A DNA stretch of 64,000 nt, from assembly GCA_905221605.1 (NCBI GenBank), contig CAJNDS010002130.1, forward strand, positions 325,001 through 389,000. Reading direction: 5' to 3'. Within the stretch, counting starts at the first letter, position 1; each line of letters begins with the position of its first letter. The stretch is from Symbiodinium natans (taxonomy: Eukaryota > Sar > Dinophyceae > Suessiales > Symbiodiniaceae). The notes below the pieces were generated by a model. The model was not told the origin of the DNA. It saw only the letters and a list, made by a program, of their open reading frames with translations, and did no database searches. Position numbers and translations under genes: made by a program. This document shows, in pieces, positions 51,109 through 60,659 of this stretch.

Positions 51109-51787
51109 TTGCGAGCGTGGAGGCACCCAACAAAACATTGCCAAAACTGTAGCGAAGTCTACATCGCCGGCCTGCTATTGGGACATGTCTTGCAAGAGTC
51201 AATCAACGTCCCTGCAGCCAATCGATGCTCGCAACTACAGAAGTCGCTGCTTTGTCAAGGCAGGGTTCACACCAATGTCGCCTCCAAAGTGCAACAAGTG
51301 CAGCATGTGCAGCTCCCTTCATTCAGGAATGCGGCGTCGCTGCCGCAGGGCTGGAGCTTCTGCGAGCCGCGCTTCGTGGAGGTCCAGGCGCGGGCCTTCT
51401 CCAGTCCGCTGCAACTGGAGTTTCTAGGGAGCCTTGTTCTGTCTCCGGCTTAGTGTACACCAGAGCACCCATGTCCCCACCCCGCCCCTTCCCCCAGCCT
51501 CGCAAGGGGGGGTTTGGGTCTCAGCCTCAGCACCCTGAGGTGGTGTCCGAACTGGTGGCCTTGGCACAGGCTCACAGTACCAGGAGAGCCATTTGGACAG
51601 CCCACGTCACCTCCCCTCCCCCCAAAAAAACAAGAAAGCCGGAACAAGACTGGCTTCTGAGGGTTCTCGAGATGTCTGCACGCTTGAAGAGGTGACGCAT
51701 GGTGACTCACTGAGCCCTGAACCTAACACTCGGAACTTCCTCCTTCGGTCGTTGGATCGCTCTGCCGCATCCCTCGAGGAGGCTTGA
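51109..51787 (+). CDS. Three-exon gene end, unknown
   Basis: Exon about 51109-51435 (SEVYIAGLLLGHVLQESINV, FVEVQARAFSSPLQLEF), exon 51498-51691 (HPEVVSELVALAQAHSTRR, QDWLLRVLEMSARLK) and exon 51715-51787 (NTRNFLLRSLDRSAASLEEA, TGA) join with phases 0 and 2. Donors are GTTCTG and GTGACG; acceptors are CCCCCAG and TCACTGAG. The second intron would be 23 nt, so a frame shift is the alternative. Three frames overlap here, but only this one has consistent GC3. No domain recognised. Confidence 0.5.
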
Positions 51788-52034
51788 GCAACCCGATGAG
51801 TGCACCCGAATGAGCGCCGCTCGGTGCGGAACGGAAAGAAGTTGGGGTTGCCTGTAGGTATAGGAGCCTTAAAAAAGAAGCATAAATGGAAATAAATACA
51901 CATATAAACAAATGGAAAACAGATAAATAAATGAATAAATAAGTTGGTGAATGTGTCTTTGGGGTGTCCATCCGGGGACTCTACATCCTCTCCGGTAGCG
52001 GATGTCTTTTAAACCGACTTCCTGCCCTCTGCAG

Positions 52035-52069
52035 CTGCAAGCCCTCGACACCCAACATCTTCATTCGGG
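52035..52069 (+). CDS. Micro-exon ending at a TTTAGGG donor
   Basis: LQALDTQHLHS lies between CCTCTGCAG and GTTTAGGGTCTAGGG; phase 0 to 2. The T/G tract continues to 52170. Confidence 0.45.
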
Positions 52070-52236
52070 GTTTAGGGTCTAGGGCTCAGGGTTTGTGGGG
52101 TTTAGGGCTCAGGGTTCAGGGTTTGGGGTTTAGGGTTTGGGGTTTCGGGCGTTGGGTTTAGGGTTTAGGCCCGAAAGACGTCCTTGAACAGGTCACCGAA
52201 ACACACACCCACACGCCTGGAATGCTCCCTGAACAG

Positions 52237-52473
52237 GTCCAGGTCATTTTGAGGGCGCTTGCCCGGGCTGGTGTCCTCCAGTGTGCCACACCTTGGGACG
52301 TCGAGGACCGAGCTGGTGAGCGGTGTGACGGATGGCGATGTTCAGCACAGAAGCCTAAACGGGCCTCCCAGGTTTTGAGGAGCATAACCCCCTATACCCC
52401 CGCTCCAAACAAAAAACCCTGCGAAAACCGTAAGGAGACCGAGGAGTACAGCCCGGAGGCCTATGCCCCGCAG
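52237..52473 (+). CDS. Two exon-like blocks
   Basis: 52237-52315 (VQVILRALARAGVLQCATPW) lies between CTGAACAG and GTGAGC. 52435-52473 (ETEEYSPEAYAPQ) lies between CGTAAG and GTAGAG. Both are well biased, but their natural phases differ (1 and 0), so they may not be adjacent exons. Confidence 0.4.
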
Positions 52474-52703
52474 GTAGAGCCGCTCGGCGGCTCAAGATTG
52501 AAGGTTTTGGGTATTTATTCAGAACCCTAAAACACCCGAAATATCCTGAAAGCTTAAAAGACCCTAAAACACCCTAAAACACCCTAAAACACCCTAAAAC
52601 CCTAAACCACCTAAAACCCTAAACCCTTGGACTCCCCCCAAAAAAAACCCACAGCACAACCAATGCAACTCCCCTTGCGACCCTCCGCTTCTTCGAGTCC
52701 CAG

Positions 52704-52753
52704 GCCTCCCTTGGCACCCGCCGCCGCCGCTTTGCATCCACAGGCCAGGGAAG
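52704..52753 (+). CDS. Exon ending at a TTTAGGG donor
   Basis: ASLGTRRRRFASTGQG lies between GAGTCCCAG and GTTTTAGGGTGTTTAGGG; phase 0 to 2. CCCTAAAACA units (52555-52630) lie upstream. Confidence 0.5.
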
Positions 52754-52940
52754 GTTTTAGGGTGTTTAGGGTTTGGGGTTGAGGGTCTCAGGGTTTAGGG
52801 TTCAGGGTTTAGGGTTTAGTGTTTGGGGTTTATGGGGTCTAGGGGTTGAGTTGTACAGGGGCCATAGGGAAGACTATTGGTTGTCCCGACCCCTATATTA
52901 TTGTACCACGCCGGATGAGATGGAAAAAGATCAGCTGCCA

Positions 52941-53237
52941 ACACGCAGTTTCACACCTTGCCCTCAGCTCTGGCTTCGAGCATCCCAGCCCCTGGTGGCA
53001 AGTCCTCCCATCGCTCATCGATCAGCGAAGAGGTTGCGTGCACAAACGCTTTCCATTTTGGGTATTCCCAGAATAAGGATACCTCTTCTACACTCGAATA
53101 CAACCCCCCTTAAAGGGAACCCCCAAAAAGGGTACCCCTATTTTCGGAAACCACATTTGTCTTTGGCGTGGTGTCGAGATGAGTTGCTGATCTGGGAGGC
53201 CCGATCCCTCGCAGCTCGCCTAGGCGCCTGGGAGGGG
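52941..53237 (+). CDS. Two exon-like blocks
   Basis: A block at about 52941-53050 (HAVSHLALSSGFEHPSPWWQ, SLIDQRRGCVHKR) is strongly coding. 53199-53237 (ARSLAARLGAWEG) lies between ATCTGGGAG and GTTGGGTGGGTGTAGGG. An inverted-repeat fragment (53059-53150) separates them. Confidence 0.4.
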
Positions 53238-53326
53238 GTTGGGTGGGTGTAGGGTTTAGGGTTTAGGGTTGAGGGTTGAGGGTTTAGGGTTTGGGGTTTA
53301 GGGGGTTGAACCCTACTGCCCGAAAC

Positions 53327-53428
53327 TTGGGATGTTCCCCCTTATACCGTGCAGTTTTTAATCGGGATTATAGTACCCTTGATTATAGTTGCTGTTCAGG
53401 ACTGTGAGTATAAGGGGGAACATCCCAA
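53327..53428. mobile_element. 102-bp inverted-repeat element, copy 2, with 8-bp duplication
   Basis: It begins TTGGGATGTTCCCCCTTATA and ends TATAAGGGGGAACATCCCAA. The flanking 8 bp are identical: CCCGAAAC at 53319-53326 and at 53429-53436. A perfect 8-bp duplication points to transposition by a hAT-like or other 8-bp-duplicating transposase; no transposase is encoded. Confidence 0.8.
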
Positions 53429-53639
53429 CCCGAAACCTTAAAAATCGAAGAGGAAAGCGCGAGCAGACGCCACTGTCGTCTGGAGAGCTGGGCGAGGCAT
53501 CCTGGATGCCTCTGAGTTCTCACGATGTCTCATGCACTTGATTTAGGACTTCACGGTGGTGTGCAGCTGAAGTTACTTGTGTGCCATCTCCGGCTATGTC
53601 TGATAGGCATTACTTGCGGTTACGCACGCCGGCGAAAAT

Positions 53640-53902
53640 AGAGTTGTAGTTGAGTTGGGCTGTGGAAGCAAGAGCGTCTGCAAGAGGATCGCTGCGAGGA
53701 TCACTGAGTTCTTGGTGAGTCATAGCTTGTCACAGCAGCCTGAGAGCTGTGAAGACTTGACCGGGTACCGCAGTTCTAATGCAACCCCCATAGCCGGAGG
53801 TGGTGTAATATTAACAATATTAGTTTTCTTAATGTTCATAATAATAAAAAAATATTGGTAGTACTATACGAATATTAATGACAATAAGCCCAGGCCATGC
53901 AG
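53640..53902. other. Weak exon-like block and AT-rich tail
   Basis: GCGSKSVCKRIAARITEF at 53658-53713 precedes GTGAGT, and QPESCEDL follows TTGTCACAG. A hydrophobic tail frame beyond 53790 is AT-rich microsatellite sequence. Confidence 0.3.
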
Positions 53903-54171
53903 GCGATGCTCCTGAAGCTCCTGAGTCTGAATGGCACGCACGGCAGCTGGTCCCAGCCGATTCTCCTTCCCAGGCCTTGTGTTGAGGGCTCTGACAAGGG
54001 GGGGCTCTCTTCTTTTTGGTGGAGGTTCGCGTGGACGCGGAGTTGCGCAAGTTGCCGGAAATCCCTTGCGAAAAGAAGCCGGGTGTGCCCAAGGAAGCTG
54101 CAGCCTGGGCTCTCCTAAGTCCCCGAAAGCCACATTGGGCCGTCCTCGGCTCATGCGGGAGACCGGCGTAG
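53903..54171 (+). CDS. Two-exon gene end, unknown
   Basis: Exon 53903-53973 (DAPEAPESEWHARQLVPAD) ends at GC (GCCTTGTG). Exon 54025-54171 (VRVDAELRKLPEIPCEKK, AAAWALLSPRKPHWAVL, TAG) follows TTTTTGGTGGAG. The join is phase 0 and the intron is 51 nt. The second exon has no internal ATG, which argues that it is a real spliced exon. The minus strand is open over 53829-54512 but with poor bias. Confidence 0.5.
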
Positions 54172-54466
54172 GCCGTCAGCGCCGTCCAGGAGTGCGGAGA
54201 GCTCGACGCTGGTGGCTGCCTGGCGAAGATGAAGGGACATGAGGGTGTTAGGTTCGGAGAGACCCCCGAGAAGGGACCCGGATGCCATCCTACTTCCGTG
54301 TTCCCCCTGTGTCCTACGTACGTACCTGCATGCCCGAAGGAGCCCCTGAATTGCATATGGAAATTTAGATCTGGCACGCAAGCAAGCCTGAGCAAGCTTC
54401 GGCAAGACTCCTCAACCTCAGAATGGTTCAGGGTTGTGGATCGTCTCCCTGACCCCACAGCCTCAG

Positions 54467-54553
54467 GTGCCAGAGGACACCGACGAGAGCAGAAAAGCCG
54501 TGCAGCGGGCAAGGAGCAGCCAGGAGGCCAAGAGCCACAAGCCCGTTCTCTAA
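54467..54553 (+). CDS. Terminal exon, charged helix
   Basis: After CCCACAGCCTCAG the frame reads VPEDTDESRKAVQRARSSQE and ends at TAA. Upstream blocks around 54340-54440 may belong to it. Confidence 0.45.
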   Translation: MPEDTDESRKAVQRARSSQEAKSHKPVL

Positions 54554-54888
54554 CTTAGGTAAGCGCAGCAGCAGCTGCTAGGTACACCTCGTGCCGAAAA
54601 ACGGGCAGTGTGAGTCTACTGGCTCCGTGCAGACGCTGTCCCTTCTGTCTGCCTACTCTTGCATCTGACAATTGAAATTGGTCTTTGTCCGGGACTGGTG
54701 ATTCGTGAGGCCGTGCAGCCCCCAAAACAAAGCCAAAGCCCGGGCCCGAAACGACAAAGTCCAAGTGCAGCGCGAGTTCCTTGTAAAAGGTGACCGGGAA
54801 TCATACGAGCACATGTGAGCACGTATGAGCACATAGGAGCACCACACATCCTTCACTTCATGGACATCTTGAGTTCACTGTGACAGGT

Positions 54889-55412
54889 GGGCCAAGCCGT
54901 TTGGCCGCGTCTCGTGGAATGCCACACCCGGCATGTTTCAGAGGGGCGACTCGATGGCTTGCCACCACGAGTGACTTTACCGATTGGCCGAAGGGGGCTT
55001 CTGCTTGCTGCTGTAGTCTCTCTGGCAGTCTCCAATTGCCAGACTTTGTGGCAGGCCTAACAATGCAGGACATGGGCCAGCTGGCCGTGTGGTTCCGGCG
55101 CGAGAAGCCACTTGCCTGTCATGACAGCGAACAAAGATGAACACAGTGTGACCCTCAGAGTAAAACTGCTCCTAAGGCGGCTGCGCTTCAAGAGTTCTGG
55201 TGATGAGAGGATCATGCACGTCAAGGACAGCAAGGGAGGGGGCATCCCGCCGTCTCCAGAAGCACCCCCAAAGGGGCTAAGCCTACACCCTAAACCCTCA
55301 AAACCCTAAACCCCCATACCCCACAACCCCAAGTGAAGATCAAACGAAGGACCCTTCCAAGAAGGACAAGGTGGAGTTGCTGCTGGCCTCATCTGGGGGG
55401 GCGTGGTTGTGA
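54889..55412 (+). CDS. Gene end(s) in three coding blocks
   Basis: Block 54889-55140 (GATRWLATTSDFTDWPKG, MQDMGQLAVWFRREKPLACH, TGA) follows CACTGTGACAG. Block 55121-55309 (MTANKDEHSVTLRVKLLLRR, SSGDERIMHVKD) starts with ATG and its last codons are CCCTAAA-type repeats. Terminal block 55350-55412 (DPSKKDKVELLLASSGGAW, TGA) follows a CCCTAAA run and AACGAAG. The first two overlap in different frames, so at least one internal splice is missing from this model. Confidence 0.4.
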
Positions 55413-55611
55413 ATCAGGGGGCGGCCATTTTGGTGTCTTGAGATCCGAAGCTGGCTTGGGGTTGAGGGTCGTGGGCTTCGGGTTTGGGGAGGCTCGCCTC
55501 TTTGCCCTTCTTCCGTCCCCTCCCACGAGAAGGATTCATGTGGGTTGTGGTCAAAGCTGGAACGTATCTAACTGATGCGTACCACTGCTGCAGCCGCAAA
55601 TCGCTGGCATA

Positions 55612-55715
55612 GCTCTCTCTCTCTCTCACTCTCTCTGTCTCTCTCTGTCTCTCCCGCTCTCTCCCTCTCTCTCCCTCTCTCTCCCTCTCTCTCCCTCTCT
55701 TTCCCTCTCTGTCTG
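55612..55715 (+). repeat. CT-rich microsatellite before an acceptor
   Basis: (TCTCTC)n with CTGT and CCCT variants runs to TCTGTCTGCAG at 55719. Confidence 0.95.
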
Positions 55716-56169
55716 CAGGCTTGGCTGCGTCACCCAAATAAGCCATCGATGACTTGTTGGTATTTAACTACTCTGATTCATTGTTTTCCTGTGCGCAAGA
55801 CTTCCAGACACTTCCAGGTTCCGGCGTGTGCTTGCCGCTGCCAATCGCAACTTGCGAAGTGACAGCCCAGGCCGGATACGGGGGTTTACGAAAGTTGCGG
55901 TACGTTATTGGGGTTCTTGTTATCAGGAGATCCTACTATTTGGGGTCTAAAATATGGGTCGCTTATTTTCGTAAACCAGATGAGCATGCACCTGCACTCG
56001 TGCGCTCATCTTTGCTGTGCAGTTCTGAGTATCTCATGGAGTGGCGGCGACAGCTTGTGTTCCGTGTCGCAGCAACAATTTGACAACAACTTGGTCATGT
56101 CCTTTGGGATGTTTAAAAAGATAAACCCAAAACCCCTAAACCCGAAAACCTAAGCCCATATTATTGTAC

Positions 56170-56694
56170 CAGCGAGCAATGTGCTGATGATTGTCATGTT
56201 CCTGCCTGGCAGACGTAACAGAGCGAAGCAGTCCACCAGCACTTGGGTAGGCCTCCACCCAACTTGTAAAGCATTAATACAGTATAGTAACCGACAAAAA
56301 TCATCACACATATAATATAATGAGTAGCAACAACAGCAGCAACAACAACAATACAGAACAATTACTAGTTATACTACTAATCACAATAATAATCGATATA
56401 ATCATAATAGTATTAGCAACATTCATACTGAGAATAAAAGTGCCAATAATAATACTAATAACAGTACGAATAGCAACAGCAATAATAAATCTATATGATT
56501 GTTACTATGTACTTATGACTGTATGTAATATTATGGTCGTATGTTATATGGAAAAATCCCAGTGTATAATGATATTTAAAACCATAGACTCATGTGTATT
56601 CATATATAAGGCAAGAGAATCATGTTTACATGAAGTTTAGAGAAGCAGGTGTAATCATACATAGAGCTACAGAGTCATGTGTAAAAAATGTATG
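56170..56694. other. AT-rich interval, no supported gene
   Basis: A low-GC stretch with AAT/AAC/ATA triplet runs. The 106-codon frame at 56320-56640 has a composition unlike every other exon here and reads as Ile/Asn/Val-rich low-complexity sequence. Confidence 0.5.
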
Positions 56695-56701
56695 ACATAC
56701 A

Positions 56702-56803
56702 TTGGGATGTCCCCTGATACGAACAGTCCTTAGTAGGGATGAGAAAATGGGGGGGCACTAGAATCCCGATGAAGGACTGTGAGTCTAAGGGTTCACATCC
56801 CAA
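56702..56803. mobile_element. 102-bp inverted-repeat element, copy 3
   Basis: It starts TTGGGATGTCCCCTGATA and ends AAGGGTTCACATCCCAA. Flanks are GACATACA (56694-56701) and GATATACA (56804-56811), an 8-bp duplication with one mismatch. A truncated relative follows at about 56880-56960 and another right end at about 57610-57673 (GGAACATCCCAA). Confidence 0.75.
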
Positions 56804-56994
56804 GATATACATAAAGCAAAAGAGAAGCATGTGTAATCAACTATAAAGCTACAAAGTCATGTGTAAAAAAGGTATGATACTAGCAGTCCTTAGTAGGGAT
56901 GATCATAGGGGGTGACTTTATTTCCGATTAAGGACTCTGAGTAAAAGGGTTAACATCCTTGGGACGGTCTCTCCAAGGCCTCCCCATCATCCAG

Positions 56995-59850
56995 AGTGCA
57001 CCCGGGGAGCCTCGGCGAGGGGCCTGGCGGGAGCCCGGCGCGTCGGCGGAGCTTCTGGCAGCAAGCCCAAGGCTTGTCAGTGTTTTATATTTTGTTGGGG
57101 TGTGTGTCTGTGTGCACACCTGTTCGCAAAGGCTTCTCCTTTTAAGGAATTCAAGGCAGGGGGGTTGCCAGTGGGTGGTGACCCAACGAAGCGGTCCACT
57201 GAGCATGCTGATATGGAGTCTGATCAACTTCAAGTACCTGCAATTTTGAATACTGAGCTGCGAGCTCAACACCGTCTCGACATCAGAGTGGTTGCAACAG
57301 ACATGTTCCCTCAATTAACCCTTTCGGGTTGTCAGCAAAAGTGTGTGTGTGTGTGTGCGCGTGTTTTAGTCTTAGATGTTGTTGCCTTGTTTTTGTTTTG
57401 GTGTTTTGGGCTGTGTTTTTTTGGGCTTTTGGGTTTTTGGTTTTTGTTTTTTTGGGGTTTGTGGTGTTGCAAAGGAGCTTCACGGGCCGTCTTCTCTGAG
57501 CCAATCCCGGGATTCTTCTCCATGAGAAATATCCTACAGGAGAACCTGGAGATTATTGTCCTGGCTCTGATTGTCGCCCCAAAAGAGAAACTTGGGGGGT
57601 GGGTTTGGAGAATATGGGGGGGGGGAAACTATAATCCCTATGAAGGACTGTTGGCATAAGGAGGAACATCCCAAACTGCTACTGTTGGTGATATTTCATG
57701 TCACCACATTCGTTTTGACATGGCGTGAGGGCATGAGGTTGAGACGACTAGCATCAGTTTCCTCCCGACTCAGACGGATTTTAAGACAACGCTCTGAAAG
57801 CTCCTGCGGGTTTAGGGTTTAGGGTTTAGGGGTTTAGGGTTTAGGGTTTAGGGCTACTGGTACAACAGCATTCCCGGAAGCCCTCCAACCCACTGCCATA
57901 CGTTCGAATGTGAACTTGTTTCTACTGTCCAACGGCCCAAACCCTAAACCCTAAACCCTAAACCCTAAACTCTCAGCCCTAAGCCCTAAACCCTAAACCC
58001 TCCGAGGATTTCTTTCGGGAGGCGTGGCCTCAAATGCAGGAGGCAGCCCCGACGGGAGATAAACATGACGATGTCGTTGGCTGGCCTGTTCGTGTTGTAT
58101 CCAAGGGCTTAGGGTTTAGGATTTTTTTGTGGTGTGACTTATTCTTCGGAGATTCTCTAAGTGATGGTCCACTTTGGGATTCCGATCTTAGTAGGCCCAA
58201 ACAGGGCCCACCGTTTAGAGAGCTCCCTCTTACCACCCACAACCGCTTATTTGAGATTGTTGTTCCTTCCAGCAAAAACCCAGCATTCTCGAGATTGTTG
58301 CTAGTGGTGACAATAGTCAGAATTGTTGTGATTAGCTCCTCCCCGGCTACACCCCTCCAGACTTAGACCCTAAACCCTAAGCCCTAAACATCCCCAAACC
58401 CAAGCCCTTGAGACCCTGAACCTTTAAGAGCCCGCACCGCCCAAAAAGACCCTTAGCCCCCCATTAAGCCCCCCAAGATCCTACTTCCCCTCCCCCTTCA
58501 CAAACCGCACCCTGTAAACCCCATAAATCCCAACATTTCTTCCTGATAATGTTTGTTTTTACTTCTTCTTGATTCGTAGGAAGATGGTAGGTATAGCTCT
58601 GGTGATCACACGAAACTGTTAAACCCGGAGCCCAACACCCTTAATCCCTTAGTCATTGAACGCCCAAAACCCTAAACCCTAAACCCTAAGCCCTAAGCCC
58701 TAAGCCCTAAACCCTAAACCCTAACCCTAAACCCTAAACCCTAAACCCTAAACCCTAAACCCTAAACCCTAAACCCTAAACCCTAGAAGCCCAAGAGCCA
58801 GCTGGGAGGCGCTGGATGCCATCGTCGCTTCAAGCGACAAGCCACTCGAGGTCCTGGCGGAATTGGCGTCCGCCCCTGATCCGGATGAGGAGGACTCTGA
58901 GCAAAGGGGAGCTTTTTTCCTGAGGGAGATTGAGGCCTTATGGAGGGACAGAAACGAAACTTTAGGGTTTGGGGTTTAGGGTTTGGGGGTTTGGGGGTTT
59001 TGGGGGCTTGGGAGTTTGGGGGTTTGGGGGTTTGAGGGTTTGGGGCTTAGGGTTTCTCGGGTCTTAGGAGGTTCTGGGTCGGGGAGTAAGGGCGAGTATC
59101 CGAGCTGCCTGGGTATGGCAACCTGCGGCATTTAAGGCCTCGGGCCAGGAGCCCAGAAAAGTCATCCCCCTTTTCGATGGTTTAAGTAGGCTAGAAACCC
59201 TAAAAAACCCTAAACCCTAAACCCTAAACCCTAAACCCTAAACCCTAAACCCTAAACCCTAAACCCTAAACCCTAAACCCTAGACCTTGGGATGCTGAAA
59301 TTAAAGAAGTTTGGTGCGGCGTGCAGGACCTCGTGCATGTGGCCAGGGACAGCTTTGCCCGGCAGGGCTTCCGGCACCTTCGAGAGTTTTTTTTTTTTTT
59401 TCGGGGGGGGGGGGGCTTTTGGGTTTACGGATTTAGGGTTTGGGGTTTAGGGTTCAGGGATTTAGGGTTTAGGGATTTCGGGATTTAAGGTTTATTTACG
59501 GTGTAGGGTTTGGGGGGGTTTGCTGTTAATGGTGCCTGGTAAGCAGGGGAGTGGGGGGGAATTAGGGTAGGTATTGCTTCTGGGGTAAACATGCAAAATC
59601 GTGATGGGGATCCCCCCTAAGCCTGGTTCTCATGCAACGTCCAAAGAGAGCACGGGTCTTTTCCAAACCCGAGCTCCGGCAGTAAGGTATAGCCAGACGC
59701 TTCAGGAGCAGGAGCCGAGTACTGGCTGAAGCCTCCTTGAGGCCGCTCTCAGAATCCGAATTCTGGGGAGCCTGGAGCCTTGTGAGCCTCTCCTGGTGCC
59801 ACGGGCGGTGCGCACGCTTGGTCTCGGCGTCTCGGAGGCACGCGGCGTGA
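56995..59850 (+). CDS. Multi-exon gene whose introns carry heptamer arrays, unknown
   Basis: Exons are 56995-57075 (AWREPGASAELLAASPRL), 57132-57233 (ASPFKEFKAGGLPVGGDPTK, HADMESDQLQ), 57475 to about 57592 (FSEPIPGFFSMRNILQENLE), 58022-58113 (EAAPTGDKHDDVVGWPVR), 58787-58966 (ASWEALDAIVASSDKPLEVL, PDPDEEDSEQRGAFFLREIE), 59284-59385 (WDAEIKEVWCGVQDLVHVAR) and 59706-59850 (LAEASLRPLSESEFWGAWSL, TGA). The last four join in phase 2 at every junction. Introns begin GTTTAGG, GTTTGGGGTTTAGGG and GTTTTTT...GGGG, and two end in CCCTAAACCCTAG. The middle is acidic and helical. No domain recognised. The join between about 57592 and 58022 is open. Confidence 0.6.
58668..58786 (-). repeat. CCCTAAA array ending at an acceptor
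   Basis: About sixteen units run into CCCTAG, directly before the exon at 58787. Confidence 0.9.
58967..59060 (+). repeat. TTTAGGG/TTTGGGG tract starting at a donor
   Basis: GTTTGGGGTTTAGGGTTTGG begins directly after the exon ending at 58966 and drifts into GGGGTTT units. Confidence 0.85.
59203..59283 (-). repeat. CCCTAAA array ending at an acceptor
   Basis: Eleven units run into CCCTAG before the exon at 59284. Together with the tract at 58967 it forms complementary ends of one 317-nt intron. Confidence 0.9.
59386..59520 (+). repeat. T homopolymer, G homopolymer and TTTAGGG tract
   Basis: GT then about fifteen T, C, about thirteen G, followed by degenerate TTTAGGG units. The donor of exon 59284-59385 is the first GT. 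Confidence 0.85.
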
Positions 59851-60048
59851 GGGAAGAGGGTCGAGCTCTCTTGATCCTCGGCTGGGCTAGTATCACCTTG
59901 TTGTTGCGTCGGAAACCGGGGGCTGCCCAACGACGGCAGCTTTGGAGTGTAGCCAAAGGATGATCCTTATGAGCCTGACGTGTTCATCTGGCTATAAGTA
60001 TAGTTTGGGGCTACTTGAGAAGGAGCGGGTCTGCGAGGGTTCACGCCC

Positions 60049-60579
60049 ATGCTCCTGAATTCCGTGGGAAGCCCAAGTCGCGGAGAGCTCCCTGGAGAGC
60101 TCCTCTGTTTGCGGAGGCCACAAGGACACCTTACCTTACAGGCTGACAGGCTGCCCTTTTTTTGTGGGGCACCGGAGACGATGAAGATGCGACACCACGC
60201 GATCCTGGAGTCTTCGACGTGCGGGCCCAGCTGTTTTGAGTCTGGGTGTTGTTGGCTCTTGCAGTTCCCTGTGGCCTTCCGGCAGCCTTGGCCCACTTCA
60301 GCCAGACTGCGAGCTGTCGACGCCTCTCCGGGCTCCGGCTGGATCGAAATCTCACTGTCTCTGGAGAAGCAGGCCCTGACCCTCAAGCCCGAGGCCTACC
60401 TCGCAGGATCTCGCTTCCCTGAATTATCCGGTTCAGTTACCCGGTTCAGTGTTCGTGAAGCTTGCGATCGCAATCATGAAGAAAGTTCTTATTCCTCCTC
60501 TTCCTTGCACCGAGAAACGACAGCACAGCTGGCGGCAAATCTGATCAGCAGCGCGAAAAGAGTAGCCCGCGAACCCTGA
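60049..60579 (+). CDS. 176-aa ORF, unknown
   Basis: An ATG at 60049 opens 176 codons to TGA. The part from about 60265 is strongly coding (AFRQPWPTSARLRAVDASPG, IEISLSLEKQALTLKPEAYL), followed by a Ser-rich stretch and a terminal helix (TAQLAANLISSAKRVA). In the first half a different frame looks better (GTGDDEDATPRDPGVFDVRA after GCTGACAG at 60147), so an intron near 60240-60265 (ending TCTTGCAG) is likely. The minus-strand frame over the same DNA is less biased. No family recognised. Confidence 0.45.
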   Translation: MLLNSVGSPSRGELPGELLCLRRPQGHLTLQADRLPFFCGAPETMKMRHHAILESSTCGPSCFESGCCWLLQFPVAFRQPWPTSARLRAVDASPGSGWIEISLSLEKQALTLKPEAYLAGSRFPELSGSVTRFSVREACDRNHEESSYSSSSLHRETTAQLAANLISSAKRVAREP

Positions 60580-60659
60580 ACAGGGTTGGAAGGACCCGCT
60601 TGCTGCGCAGGCAATTGTAGCTCCGACTTTGCTACAGATCTTGGCCTGGATGTGCTAAG

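Noticed and set aside
53829-54512. 227-codon minus-strand frame
   Set aside because: Poor codon bias and an AT-rich low-complexity C-terminus. The plus strand has better spliced exons over the same DNA.
55421-55445. CGGCCATTTTGG similar to the dinoflagellate spliced-leader core
   Set aside because: Only about nine bases match and the flanking part of the leader does not; chance match.
56320-56640. 106-codon frame in AT-rich DNA
   Set aside because: Composition follows AAT/AAC/ATA triplet repeats and differs from all other exons.
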